DNA of 36,758 bases from an uncultured Cytophagales bacterium (GTDB taxonomy: Bacteria > Bacteroidota > Bacteroidia > Cytophagales > Bernardetiaceae), in contig CAKZOK010000003.1 in NCBI GenBank assembly GCA_937136415.1, positions 1-36,758 on the forward strand, given 5' to 3'. Under the pieces are notes generated by a model that saw only the letters and a program-made list of their open reading frames with translations, searched no databases and was not told where the DNA came from. The first letter of the stretch is position 1. Each line of letters opens with the position of its first letter. The translations under genes were made by a program, and so were the position numbers. This document shows positions 1 through 8,307 of the stretch, one piece after another.

Positions 1-230
1 AAAAACTACCCACAATGCCATTGTTAGTGTTTTAGCAAAACGACACCAACAACCAAATAACTTATCATACTTTTTACAACACCACTATTTTCTCAAAATT
101 TGACTTCCAAAATTAATATCATTTTTTTAGAAAAAGAATAACTACTTTTTATATTATTTTTCCTAAACTATTAACAGATAATTCCCTAAATTAGCAATCT
201 AAATAAGATGAAATAAAAAAAAGAAAGTTG
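1..230. other. Left-edge intergenic region upstream of hsdR
   Basis: No coding sequence is visible. The stretch is very AT-rich and holds the first copy of a 29-bp direct repeat (86-114) that recurs downstream of hsdM. I see no clear TAnnTTTG -7 box before hsdR, so the hsdR promoter is unassigned. Whatever gene lies to the left is outside the window. Confidence 0.6.
86..114 (+). repeat. 29-bp direct repeat, left copy flanking the RM operon
   Basis: The 29 bases here are identical to 6418-6446; the shared core reads CTCAAAATTTGACTTCC, and identity stops on both sides. The two copies bracket exactly hsdR, hsdS and hsdM. Seen directly. That they mark insertion or exchange of the RM module is inference. 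A third copy was not noticed in the window. Confidence 0.85.
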
Positions 231-3200
231 ATGACAAAAGAACAACAAATCGAAAACGAATTAATCAGTAAATTATCTGATTTAAAATATACGTACCGAA
301 AAGATATAAGAAGTTTAAGCTCTTTAGAACAAAATTTTAGACAAAAGTTTGATGCTCTCAATAGAGTAAAACTAACCCATTCAGAATTCGAAAGATTACG
401 AGAAGAAATTATAAACCCTGACGTTTTTACGGCTTCTAATCATCTAAGACAACGAAATTCATTCACTCGTGAAGACGGAACACCTCTACATTATACTTTA
501 GTAAATACAAAAGATTGGTGCAAAAACGATTTTGAAGTTATTAATCAACTCCGAATGAATACCGAAAGTAGCAATCATAGGTATGATGTTATTTTGCTCA
601 TTAATGGAATACCTGTTGTACAAATAGAACTCAAAACCTTAGGGATAAATGTGAATAAGGCGATGCAGCAAATTGTAGATTATAAAAACGATAGAGGAAA
701 TGGATATACAAATTCGCTCATGTGTTTTATGCAGCTTTTTATAGTCAGTAACAAAACAAGAACCTACTATTTTGCCAACAATAATAACAAACATTTTGTT
801 TTTGATGCAGATGAGCAGTTTTTGCCTGTTTATGAATTAGCTGATGAGAAAAACAAAAAAATAAATCATTTAGACGATTTTGCAGACAAATTTTTATCTA
901 AATGTTCTCTAGGTCAGATGATTAGCAGGTACATGGTTTTGGTGGCAAACGAACAAAAAATACTCGTTATGCGCCCCTATCAAATCTATGCCGTTAAAGC
1001 AATTATAGATTGTATTGAACAAAATAGAGGAAATGGATATATTTGGCACACAACAGGAAGTGGAAAAACCCTCACTTCTTTTAAGGCTTCTACACTTCTG
1101 AAAGATAATCCAAATATTGAAAAATGTTTGTTTGTGGTGGATAGAAAAGACCTTGACAGACAAACTCGCCAAGAATTTAATAAATTTCAGGAGGGAAGTG
1201 TCGAAGAAAATACAAATACAGAAACCTTAGTAAGAAGAATGTTGTCGACAAGTTATGCCGATAAGGTAATCGTGACGACCATTCAAAAACTCGGTTTGGC
1301 TCTTGATAAGAATCCTAGAAAAAGATATAGTAGAAAAGGCGAAGAGCTTCCAGACAGAAATTTTAAAGAACGCTTAAAACCATTGAGCGACAAACGTATC
1401 GTTTTTATTTTTGATGAATGCCATCGCTCTCAATTTGGAGAAAATCACCAATCTATTAAAGAGTTTTTTCCAAAGGCTCAATTATTTGGTTTTACAGGAA
1501 CGCCTATTTTTGAAGAAAATTCTACCTACAAAACTTTTGAAGGAGAAGAAGGAACACACCAAACAACAGAAAATATTTTTCAAAAAGAACTACATGCTTA
1601 TACCATCACAAATGCAATAGAAGACAAGAATGTACTCCGTTTTCATATAGATTACCTAAAAGGAGATAAAAATGCCAATGTTACTACTGATAATGAAGCA
1701 CACAAAAAAGCAGTAGTAAATTCAATCCTAAAAAAACACGATAAAGCAACAAACGACAAACGATTTAATGCCCTTTTTGCAACTTCTTCGATAAACGATG
1801 CTATTGAATATTATGAGTTATTCAAAAAGTTACAAGCTGAAAAAAGCGTAGAAAATGTAGAAAATTCAGAATACTCTCCTTTGAATGTGGCTTGTGTATT
1901 TTCGCCTCCTATTCAAGTTTTGAGTGGCAATAACGAAAAAGATAAAAAAAATAAAGCTGATATAAAGCAGTTACAAGATGATTTGGCTCAAGAAAAAGCC
2001 GATAATAAAGACGAACCAAACAAAAAGAAAGAAGCATTAACTACCATTATTACAGATTATAACAATCAATATAATACCAATCATAGAATAAATGATTTTG
2101 ATTTGTATTATCAAGATGTACAGCAACGCATAAAAGACCAAAAATATTCTAATAAAGATTATCCTCACAAAAATAAAATTGATGTGATGATTGTAGTGGA
2201 TATGCTCTTGACTGGTTTTGATTCCAAGTATTTAAACACGCTTTATGTAGATAAAAATCTGAAATATCACAGCTTAATACAAGCCTTTTCACGTACTAAT
2301 CGGGTTATTAATGGTATCAAACCGTTTGGAAATATCTTAGATTTTAGACACCAAGAGGAAGCTGTGGACAAAGCGATGGTTTGTTTTTCGGGTTCGAATA
2401 AAGAAAATTCTAAGAAAGTTTGGGTAGTCGAACCTGCGCCAGTAGTCATCAAGCACTACGAAAAAGCCATAGAAAACCTAAATCAATTTATGGAACTGAA
2501 CGGATTAGAATGTAAACCTTCCGAAGTGCCTAACCTAAAAGGAGATATAGCTCGTGCAGAGTTTACGGTTGTTTTTAAAGAAGTCCAACGCCTCAAAACG
2601 CAGCTAGACCAATATACTGATTTGGAAAAACAGCAAAATCAAACTATTGAAGAATTACTTCCTTTAGATGATTTGCGTTCCTTCAAAGGCATGTATTTGG
2701 AAACGGCAAAACGTTTGAAAGAAATACAAACCAAATCAGATACACCTCAAAATATACAACAACTAGATTTTGAGTTTGTGCTGTTCTCTTCGGCTATCAT
2801 TGACTACGATTATATTATCGGACTGTTGGCAAAATATACACAAAGTAAGCCATCTAAACAGAAAATGACAGAAGAGCAATTAATAAATGTATTGAGTTCT
2901 AGCTCAAACCTAATAGACGAAAAAGATGATATTATCGCCTACATCAAAGAACTCGTAGAAGGAAAAGGATTGACAGAAAAAGAAGTAAAAGAAGGCTACC
3001 AAAACTTCAAAACGCAAAAAACGGACAAGCAAATACATCAAATTGCAAGTACGTACAGCCTTGAACCCAAAAGCCTACACGCATTTATTGATAACATCAT
3101 AGACCGAATGATTTTTGATGGAGAACTACTCACCGACTTACTCGCTCCTCTAGGATTAGGTTGGAAAGAGAGAAGAATAAAAGAACTCGCTTTGATGGAG

Positions 3201-3269
3201 CAGCTAATACCACTATTAAAAAAACTAGCCGACGAGCGTGAAATAATAGGATTAAACGCCTACGAATAA
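231..3269 (+). CDS. hsdR: Type I restriction endonuclease subunit R (HsdR, EcoR124I/type IC-like)
   Basis: This is the motor and nuclease subunit of a type I restriction enzyme, which translocates unmethylated DNA with ATP and cleaves it. Residues 119-135 carry the PD-(D/E)xK nuclease core (D119, E133xK135, in YDVILLINGIPVVQIELK). A helicase pair follows: Walker A GSGKT near 276-280, DECH box near 395-398, FTGTP, then the late motifs LTGFDSKYLNTLYVDKN and QAFSRTNR. Wording of these motifs matches EcoR124I HsdR, and the length (1012 aa) is close to its 1038 aa. A TTG sits one codon upstream at 228, but ATG 231 is the natural start. No strong Shine-Dalgarno is present. It is the first gene of an hsdR-hsdS-hsdM cluster and looks intact. 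Confidence 0.96.
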   Translation: MTKEQQIENELISKLSDLKYTYRKDIRSLSSLEQNFRQKFDALNRVKLTHSEFERLREEIINPDVFTASNHLRQRNSFTREDGTPLHYTLVNTKDWCKNDFEVINQLRMNTESSNHRYDVILLINGIPVVQIELKTLGINVNKAMQQIVDYKNDRGNGYTNSLMCFMQLFIVSNKTRTYYFANNNNKHFVFDADEQFLPVYELADEKNKKINHLDDFADKFLSKCSLGQMISRYMVLVANEQKILVMRPYQIYAVKAIIDCIEQNRGNGYIWHTTGSGKTLTSFKASTLLKDNPNIEKCLFVVDRKDLDRQTRQEFNKFQEGSVEENTNTETLVRRMLSTSYADKVIVTTIQKLGLALDKNPRKRYSRKGEELPDRNFKERLKPLSDKRIVFIFDECHRSQFGENHQSIKEFFPKAQLFGFTGTPIFEENSTYKTFEGEEGTHQTTENIFQKELHAYTITNAIEDKNVLRFHIDYLKGDKNANVTTDNEAHKKAVVNSILKKHDKATNDKRFNALFATSSINDAIEYYELFKKLQAEKSVENVENSEYSPLNVACVFSPPIQVLSGNNEKDKKNKADIKQLQDDLAQEKADNKDEPNKKKEALTTIITDYNNQYNTNHRINDFDLYYQDVQQRIKDQKYSNKDYPHKNKIDVMIVVDMLLTGFDSKYLNTLYVDKNLKYHSLIQAFSRTNRVINGIKPFGNILDFRHQEEAVDKAMVCFSGSNKENSKKVWVVEPAPVVIKHYEKAIENLNQFMELNGLECKPSEVPNLKGDIARAEFTVVFKEVQRLKTQLDQYTDLEKQQNQTIEELLPLDDLRSFKGMYLETAKRLKEIQTKSDTPQNIQQLDFEFVLFSSAIIDYDYIIGLLAKYTQSKPSKQKMTEEQLINVLSSSSNLIDEKDDIIAYIKELVEGKGLTEKEVKEGYQNFKTQKTDKQIHQIASTYSLEPKSLHAFIDNIIDRMIFDGELLTDLLAPLGLGWKERRIKELALMEQLIPLLKKLADEREIIGLNAYE

Positions 3270-3273
3270 TTCA

Positions 3274-3392
3274 ATTTTCAATTTTCAATTACGAATTATG
3301 GATTACGAATTTTCAATTACGAATTACGAATTACGGATTACGAATTTTCAATTACGGATTACAGATTACGGATTACGAATTTTCAATTACAA
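3274..3392 (+). repeat. Heptanucleotide tandem repeat array, 17 units, between hsdR and hsdS
   Basis: Seventeen consecutive 7-nt units with no slip in register: mostly ATTACGA or ATTACGG, interspersed with ATTTTCA at a fairly regular spacing (units 1, 2, 6, 11, 16). The array starts 4 bases after the hsdR stop and ends 1 base before the hsdS ATG at 3394. An ATG inside unit 4 (3298) is in frame with hsdS and would add a 32-residue repetitive leader containing ITNYELR/ITNFQLR/ITDYGLR. I judge that leader artefactual. Because 7 is not a multiple of 3, copy-number change would shift the leader frame. Smaller arrays of the same type occur at 15951, 31199, 32115 and 32348. Confidence 0.9.
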
Positions 3393-3393
3393 A

Positions 3394-4605
3394 ATGAATA
3401 AAAAACAAAAAATAATACCTGCTTTGCGTTTTTCTGAATTTGAGGAGGAGGGAGAGTGGGAAGTGAAGGAATTAGGGGGTTTTTTACTAAAAAGTCCTGA
3501 ATATGGTATTAATGCAGCAGCCGTACCGTATTCTGAAAATCTTCCAACTTATCTTAGAATTACTGATATTTCAACATCTGGCAAGTTTTTGACTAACAAA
3601 AAAGTTTCAGTTGCAAAAAATGTTACAGAAGATAATTATTTAGAAAAAGGAGATATTGTATTAGCAAGAACTGGGGCGAGTGTGGGAAAGTCATATAAAT
3701 ATAGAGATATAGATGGAAAACTTGTTTTTGCAGGGTTTTTAATCCGAATTAAACCAGATACAAACAAATTAAATTCTGAGTTACTTTTTCAATTTCTTTC
3801 TACTGAACATTATTGGAAATGGGTAAAATTTACTTCAGCTCGTAGTGGACAGCCCGGTATAAATGGAAAAGAATATGCGTCTATGCCAGTATTTATTCCA
3901 CCAACACTTAAAGAACAAAAAAAAATAGCCAGTTGTTTATCTTCTTTAGATGCTGTCATTGAATCAATCACCGAAAAACTAAAGCTACTCAAAAACCACA
4001 AAAAAGGGTTATTACAACAGCTTTTCCCTGCCGAAGGAGAAACAAAACCAAAAGTGCGTTTTGAGGAGTTTGTAAATGATGGGGAATGGGGGAAAAAGGA
4101 ATTAGGAGAATGTTTAGATTATTTACAACCAACTAAGTATTTAGTCAAAAGTACAGATTATGATAAAACATATCCAACTCCAGTTTTAACAGCAGGAAAG
4201 ACATTTATTTTAGGCTATACAGATGAAAAAGAAGGGATATTTGATACAAATTTACCAGTTATAATTTTTGATGATTTTACTACTGCTTCAAAGTTTGTCG
4301 ATTTTCCTTTTAAAGCAAAATCATCAGCAATGAAATTATTATTATCAAAGAATGAAACAAATATTAGATTTATATATGGAGTAATTCAAAATATAAAATT
4401 TGAAGTAAGTACACACAAAAGACATTGGATATCTGTATATTCTAAATTAAAAATTTTAGTTCCCTCCCTCAAAGAACAACAAAAAATAGCCGATTGCCTT
4501 TCGTCTTTAGATGATTTGATAGAATTTCAATCAGAAAAGATAAAATCTTTAAAAGAACATAAAAAGGGGTTGATGCAGCAGCTTTTTCCCTCAACGACGG
4601 CGTAG
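3394..4605 (+). CDS. hsdS: Type I restriction-modification specificity subunit S
   Basis: HsdS chooses the bipartite DNA target for both methylation and restriction. The 403-aa product has the classical duplicated plan: N-terminal FSEFEEEGEWEVKELG, target recognition domain 1, conserved helical spacer (LKEQKKIASCLSSLDAVIE... KGLLQQLFP), then FEEFVNDGEWGKKELG, target recognition domain 2, and a second spacer (LKEQQKIADCLSSLDDLIE... KGLMQQLFP). The two halves are alike in protein and in DNA around the spacers, which could support domain exchange. I chose ATG 3394, just after the heptamer array; the in-frame ATG 3298 would translate the repeat. The last four codons (STTA) and the stop lie inside the inverted-repeat cluster at 4590-4677. 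Confidence 0.93.
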   Translation: MNKKQKIIPALRFSEFEEEGEWEVKELGGFLLKSPEYGINAAAVPYSENLPTYLRITDISTSGKFLTNKKVSVAKNVTEDNYLEKGDIVLARTGASVGKSYKYRDIDGKLVFAGFLIRIKPDTNKLNSELLFQFLSTEHYWKWVKFTSARSGQPGINGKEYASMPVFIPPTLKEQKKIASCLSSLDAVIESITEKLKLLKNHKKGLLQQLFPAEGETKPKVRFEEFVNDGEWGKKELGECLDYLQPTKYLVKSTDYDKTYPTPVLTAGKTFILGYTDEKEGIFDTNLPVIIFDDFTTASKFVDFPFKAKSSAMKLLLSKNETNIRFIYGVIQNIKFEVSTHKRHWISVYSKLKILVPSLKEQQKIADCLSSLDDLIEFQSEKIKSLKEHKKGLMQQLFPSTTA

Positions 4606-4677
4606 CCTCGTTGACGGTTAGAAAAAAAAGATAAAAAATAAACCGTCGTTGAGGCTCAAATGTAGCCGTCAACGAGG
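4590..4677. repeat. Interleaved inverted-repeat cluster at the hsdS-hsdM junction
   Basis: Four related arms occur in order A (4590-4600, CTCAACGACGG), B (4606-4617, CCTCGTTGACGG), A' (4643-4653) and B' (4666-4677). A is the perfect reverse complement of A' (11 bp) and B of B' (12 bp). Because they interleave, only one pair can form a simple hairpin at a time, or both as a pseudoknot. A-B and A'-B' are also partly complementary through TCAACGA/TCGTTGA. The cluster overlaps the end of hsdS and is much more G+C-rich than its surroundings. It may terminate or attenuate transcription before hsdM, or be a small mobile repeat. Confidence 0.75.
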
Positions 4678-4711
4678 ATTTTAAAATCCATAATTGAAAA
4701 TTGACTAAATT

Positions 4712-6352
4712 ATGACAGCCAAACAAAAAAAAGACGAACTAGGCAAAACCCTTTGGAAAATAGCCGATGAATTACGTGGAGCAATGAACGCAGATGATTT
4801 CCGTGATTATATGCTTTCATTTATTTTCTTAAAGTATTTATCAAATAACTATGAAGAATCCGTAGAAAAAGAATTGGGTTCAGATTATCCAAAACTAGAA
4901 GAAAAAGATGACAATCGTACACCGTTATCTATTTGGTATCAAAAAAATCAAGGCGATGTAGAAGCCTTTGAAAAACAGATGCGCCAGAAAGTGCATTATA
5001 TCATCGAACCCATTTATTTATGGCGTAGCATTTCCGAATTAGCACGCATACAACACAACGATTTATTAAAAACACTGCAAAAGGGATTCAAGTATATAGA
5101 AAATGAATCTTTTGCAAGTTCGTTTAAAGGTTTGTTTTCAGAAATCAATTTGGATTCTGAAAAATTAGGAAAAACGTATGGCGATAGAAATAAAATGCTT
5201 TGCATTGTTATTCAAAAAATTGTTGAAGGAATTGCTAAATTTGATATTAATATCGATACGCTTGGCGATGCGTATGAGTATTTAATCGGAGAATTTGCAG
5301 CAAATTCAGGCAAAAAAGCAGGAGAATTTTATACGCCTCAACAGTTATCTACTATTTTGTCAGAAATTGTAACTTTAGATAGTCAAGACCCAAAAGCAGG
5401 AAAAAAGGAAAAACTTGATAAAGTATTAGATTTTGCGTGTGGTTCGGGTTCTTTACTTCTCAATGTAAAAAATAAAATTGAAAAAGCAGGGGGAACAATC
5501 AACCAAATTTATGGACAAGAAAAAAACATAACGACCTACAATTTGGCACGTATGAATATGTTACTTCACGGAGTAAAAGATTCAGAATTTAATATATTTC
5601 ACGGCGATTCTCTGACCAACGAATGGGATTTTTTGAATGAAATGAACCCAGCCAAAAAAGTAGAATTTGATGCGATTGTGGCAAACCCTCCTTTTAGCTT
5701 GCGATGGACACCTTCCGAAATGATAGGGGAAGATTTTCGTTTTCAAGAGTACGGACTAGCTCCCAAATCGGCTGCTGATTTTGCTTTTTTGTTGCACGGT
5801 TTTCATTTTTTGAGTGAAGAGGGAACGATGGCAATTATTTTACCTCACGGAGTTTTGTTCAGAGGTGGAGCAGAGCAAAGCATCCGAACCAAATTATTAA
5901 AAGATGGAAATATTGATACTGTTATCGGTTTGCCTTCTAATCTATTCTTTTCAACAGGCATACCAGTTTGTATTTTGGTACTCAAAAAATGCCAAAATAA
6001 TGAAGATGTTTTGTTTATCAATGCAAGTGAACACTACAAAAAAGAAAAACGTCAGAATATTCTACGAACTGGCGAAGAAATAGGCGAACCAAACGATATT
6101 CAAAAAATAGTAGAAACCTACCAAAATCGTCCAGAAGAAGTAGAGCGTTATGCTCGTAGGGTGTCGATGGAAGAAATTGAAAAAAACGATTTTAACTTGA
6201 ATATTTCTAGGTATGTAAGTACAGCCAAGCCAGAAAAGAAAATTGATTTGAAGCAGGTAAATCAAAAATTGATTGAAATTGAAGAAAAAGCAACAAAATC
6301 ATTAAACGAACACAATGAATTTTTGAAGGAATTAGGCTTAAAACCGATTTGA
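4712..6352 (+). CDS. hsdM: Type I DNA adenine methyltransferase subunit M
   Basis: HsdM transfers methyl groups from S-adenosylmethionine to adenine, and with HsdS and HsdR forms the restriction complex. The 546-aa protein has the N-terminal HsdM helical domain (ELRGAMNADDFRDYMLSFIFLKYLS, about 21-45), the family segment GEFYTPQQL near 204-212, SAM-binding motif I DFACGSGS at 240-247 and catalytic motif IV NPPF at 325-328, so both active-site motifs are intact. It lies last in the cluster, 106 bp after hsdS and beyond the inverted-repeat cluster. The order R-S-M is less usual than R-M-S or M-S-R. It ends 65 bp before the right direct-repeat copy. Confidence 0.96.
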   Translation: MTAKQKKDELGKTLWKIADELRGAMNADDFRDYMLSFIFLKYLSNNYEESVEKELGSDYPKLEEKDDNRTPLSIWYQKNQGDVEAFEKQMRQKVHYIIEPIYLWRSISELARIQHNDLLKTLQKGFKYIENESFASSFKGLFSEINLDSEKLGKTYGDRNKMLCIVIQKIVEGIAKFDINIDTLGDAYEYLIGEFAANSGKKAGEFYTPQQLSTILSEIVTLDSQDPKAGKKEKLDKVLDFACGSGSLLLNVKNKIEKAGGTINQIYGQEKNITTYNLARMNMLLHGVKDSEFNIFHGDSLTNEWDFLNEMNPAKKVEFDAIVANPPFSLRWTPSEMIGEDFRFQEYGLAPKSAADFAFLLHGFHFLSEEGTMAIILPHGVLFRGGAEQSIRTKLLKDGNIDTVIGLPSNLFFSTGIPVCILVLKKCQNNEDVLFINASEHYKKEKRQNILRTGEEIGEPNDIQKIVETYQNRPEEVERYARRVSMEEIEKNDFNLNISRYVSTAKPEKKIDLKQVNQKLIEIEEKATKSLNEHNEFLKELGLKPI

Positions 6353-6417
6353 ATACTAAAATAGAAACATAAAAAATATTTTGTAGAGAATATGATAGAA
6401 CAACTCTTTTACTTTTA

Positions 6418-6446
6418 TATTTTCTCAAAATTTGACTTCCAAAATT
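6418..6446 (+). repeat. 29-bp direct repeat, right copy flanking the RM operon
   Basis: Perfect 29-base copy of 86-114 in the same orientation. It ends 3 bases before the candidate transketolase promoter at 6450-6477. The likely reading is that one copy belonged to the ancestral transketolase upstream region and the second came with the RM module. Confidence 0.85.
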
Positions 6447-6449
6447 TAG

Positions 6450-6477
6450 TTTGAATAGCTACTCTTTTGTACTTTTG
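6450..6477 (+). promoter_or_regulatory. Candidate Bacteroidota promoter of the transketolase gene
   Basis: A -33 box TTTG at 6450-6453 and a -7 box TACTTTTG (perfect TAnnTTTG) at 6470-6477. The 16-nt spacer is shorter than the preferred 19, so strength is uncertain. The gene starts at 6516. Confidence 0.4.
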
Positions 6478-6515
6478 TAGAACTATAATTGTATTCACAA
6501 AAAAAATACTTCAAA

Positions 6516-7385
6516 ATGACTTCATACAAAAAAAACGATAAAGAATTTTTAGAAAATATGGTTTCTCAAGTCCGTAGGGATATTGTCAGAATGGTTCATC
6601 AAGTAAACTCGGGACACCCCGGAGGTTCTTTGGGCTGTGCCGAATTGTTGGTAGCTCTATATTTTGAAATTATGGAACACAATCCATCTTTTGATATGGA
6701 CGGAAAAAATGAGGATTTATTTTTCTTGTCTAATGGACATATTTCACCTGTTTGGTATAGTGTTTTGGCTCGTAGTGGTTATTTTGATGTTAAAGATTTG
6801 GCTACTTTTCGTAAAATAAATTCTCGCTTACAAGGACACCCAGCCACAGAAGAAGGCTTAGAGGGGATTCGTATTGCTTCGGGGTCGTTAGGGCAAGGGC
6901 TTTCAGTAGCGATTGGTTCGGCACTTTCAAAAAAAATGAATAAAGACGACAAAACTGTTTTTGTTTTGATGGGAGATGGCGAACAGCAAGAAGGACAGGT
7001 TTGGGAAGCTGCTATTTTTGCAGCTCATCAAAAGGTAGATAATTTGATTGCTTTTATTGATGCAAATGGAAGGCAAATAGATGGAGATGTAAAAGATGTA
7101 ATGGATTTGGGGGAGTTAAAAGGGCTAGAAGAAAAATACAAAGCCTTTGGGTGGAATGTTTTGACGTGTACAAATGGAAATGATTTTGATACATTGATTC
7201 CAATTATTAGACAGGCAAAAGACCTTACAGGAAATCAGAAACCAACAATGATTTTGATGGTAACAGAAATGGGAAATGGGGTAGATTACATGATGGGAAC
7301 GCACAAATGGCACGGTGTAGCTCCAAATGATGAGCAATTAGAATTAGCTTTGGTTCAAAATGAATCTACTTACAGCGACTATTAA
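6516..7385 (+). CDS. Transketolase, N-terminal (TPP-binding) subunit
   Basis: Split-type transketolase N-terminal half, which binds thiamine pyrophosphate and Mg2+ for two-carbon ketol transfer in the pentose phosphate pathway. The 289-aa protein shows GHPGGS (33-38), the TPP signature GDGE at 153-156 followed by conserved N184 (FIDANGRQIDG), and the end motif KWHGVAPN. Full transketolases are over 600 aa; this covers only the first domain. The pyrimidine-binding C-terminal subunit normally follows directly, but here the next gene is an unrelated convergent SDR, so the partner must be elsewhere. ATG 6516 is preferred over the in-frame TTG at 6489. The stop is followed at once by a CAGTTAC-type heptamer array and a terminator. 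Confidence 0.9.
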   Translation: MTSYKKNDKEFLENMVSQVRRDIVRMVHQVNSGHPGGSLGCAELLVALYFEIMEHNPSFDMDGKNEDLFFLSNGHISPVWYSVLARSGYFDVKDLATFRKINSRLQGHPATEEGLEGIRIASGSLGQGLSVAIGSALSKKMNKDDKTVFVLMGDGEQQEGQVWEAAIFAAHQKVDNLIAFIDANGRQIDGDVKDVMDLGELKGLEEKYKAFGWNVLTCTNGNDFDTLIPIIRQAKDLTGNQKPTMILMVTEMGNGVDYMMGTHKWHGVAPNDEQLELALVQNESTYSDY

Positions 7386-7386
7386 T

Positions 7387-7435
7387 CAGTAATCAGTTAC
7401 CAGTAAACAGTTACCAGTTACCAGTAATCAGTTAA
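7387..7435 (+). repeat. Heptanucleotide tandem repeat array, 7 units, CAGTTAC type
   Basis: Seven contiguous 7-nt units alternating CAGTAAT/CAGTAAA and CAGTTAC, starting 1 base after the transketolase stop codon. Same family as 11067-11101 and, inverted, 16110-16144. Confidence 0.85.
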
Positions 7436-7440
7436 ATACA

Positions 7441-7480
7441 AAATTCCCTAAATCTCTTTTGAAATTTAGGGAATTTTTCT
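7441..7480. terminator. Bidirectional intrinsic terminator, transketolase / SDR
   Basis: A perfect 13-bp stem: AAATTCCCTAAAT at 7441-7453 pairs with 7464-7476 around a 10-nt loop, followed by T-rich sequence on the plus strand. It sits between convergent genes and can serve both. Confidence 0.8.
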
Positions 7481-7499
7481 CGTCCCTTTTTTCTCGCTC

Positions 7500-8204
7500 C
7501 TACTTCGGATTCGTAGCCCAAACAGTCGCATCAGTAATAAAACCAACATTATTCATAGAAAGTAAAGAAGAAATAGTATGAGCAATTTCAGTTCCCTGCA
7601 ATTTACTTTTGTTTTCTTTATCTTGTTTTCCTCCTATTTTATCAAAAAATGGCGTAATTACTTCACTTGGGTTTACTTGCATCACTCTGACATTGTACTT
7701 GCGAAGTTCTGCACGCCAAGATTCTGTCATTCCAGCTAGTGCAAATTTGCTAGAGCAATAAGCTGTTCCATTTGCAAAACCTTTTTGAGAAGCCGTAGAA
7801 GCAATATTTATGATATTTCCAGTATTTTCTTTTTGAAAATGTTTGGCAGCCTCTTTTCCGACCATAAAAGCACCTTTAACATTTACTTCCCAAACTTTTG
7901 TAAAATCTTCTACTGAAGTATCAACAAGTGCATCAAAAGTTCCAATTCCTGCATTATTAATCACTACATTAATCCCACCCATTTCTTTAAGAGCTTTTTC
8001 AAATAGATTTTTGACATCATTTTCCTTCGAAACATCGGCTGTTGTTCCTTTTACTCCTAATTCTGAAATTGCTTTTTCAATATCTTTTTGACTTCTAGCA
8101 CAGATAAAAACATCTGCCCCTTGTTCTTTTAAAAGTTTGGCTGTTTGATAGCCAATTCCAGTACTTCCACCTGTTAAGATTACTTTTGCGTCTTTGATTT
8201 GCAT
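7500..8204 (-). CDS. Short-chain dehydrogenase/reductase (classical SDR)
   Basis: NAD(P)-dependent oxidoreductase of unknown substrate, 234 aa, the normal length for a classical SDR. The Rossmann cofactor loop TGGSTGIG is at 11-18, NNAG at 83-86, structural N108, and the catalytic set S136, Y149 and K153 (YCSSK) with the usual 13-residue S-Y spacing. An aromatic/basic CARS after strand 2 suggests NADP preference, which is inference. The substrate-binding end (PSEVITPFF) resembles 3-ketoacyl-ACP reductase-like SDRs, but the gene is not in a fatty-acid cluster. Transcribed alone, convergent with transketolase. Confidence 0.9.
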   Translation of the reverse strand: MQIKDAKVILTGGSTGIGYQTAKLLKEQGADVFICARSQKDIEKAISELGVKGTTADVSKENDVKNLFEKALKEMGGINVVINNAGIGTFDALVDTSVEDFTKVWEVNVKGAFMVGKEAAKHFQKENTGNIINIASTASQKGFANGTAYCSSKFALAGMTESWRAELRKYNVRVMQVNPSEVITPFFDKIGGKQDKENKSKLQGTEIAHTISSLLSMNNVGFITDATVWATNPK

Positions 8205-8307
8205 AAAAAATGAGTATAATTGATTTTTAAATAAAATTCAATTACTCAAAGAAATTTAAGACAATATTGTTTTTAATTTTATGATAAAAAAATAGAATTT
8301 TTTAATT

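Noticed and set aside
3274..3392. Repeat array considered as a CRISPR
   Set aside because: Units are 7 nt, contiguous and without spacers; there are no cas genes.
3298..3393. N-terminal extension of HsdS from ATG 3298
   Set aside because: The 32 residues are only the translation of the heptamer array; HsdS similarity begins after ATG 3394.
7843..8091. Plus-strand open frame inside the SDR gene
   Set aside because: Antisense shadow; the composition is low-complexity Ser/Thr/Pro and the SDR frame carries all family motifs.
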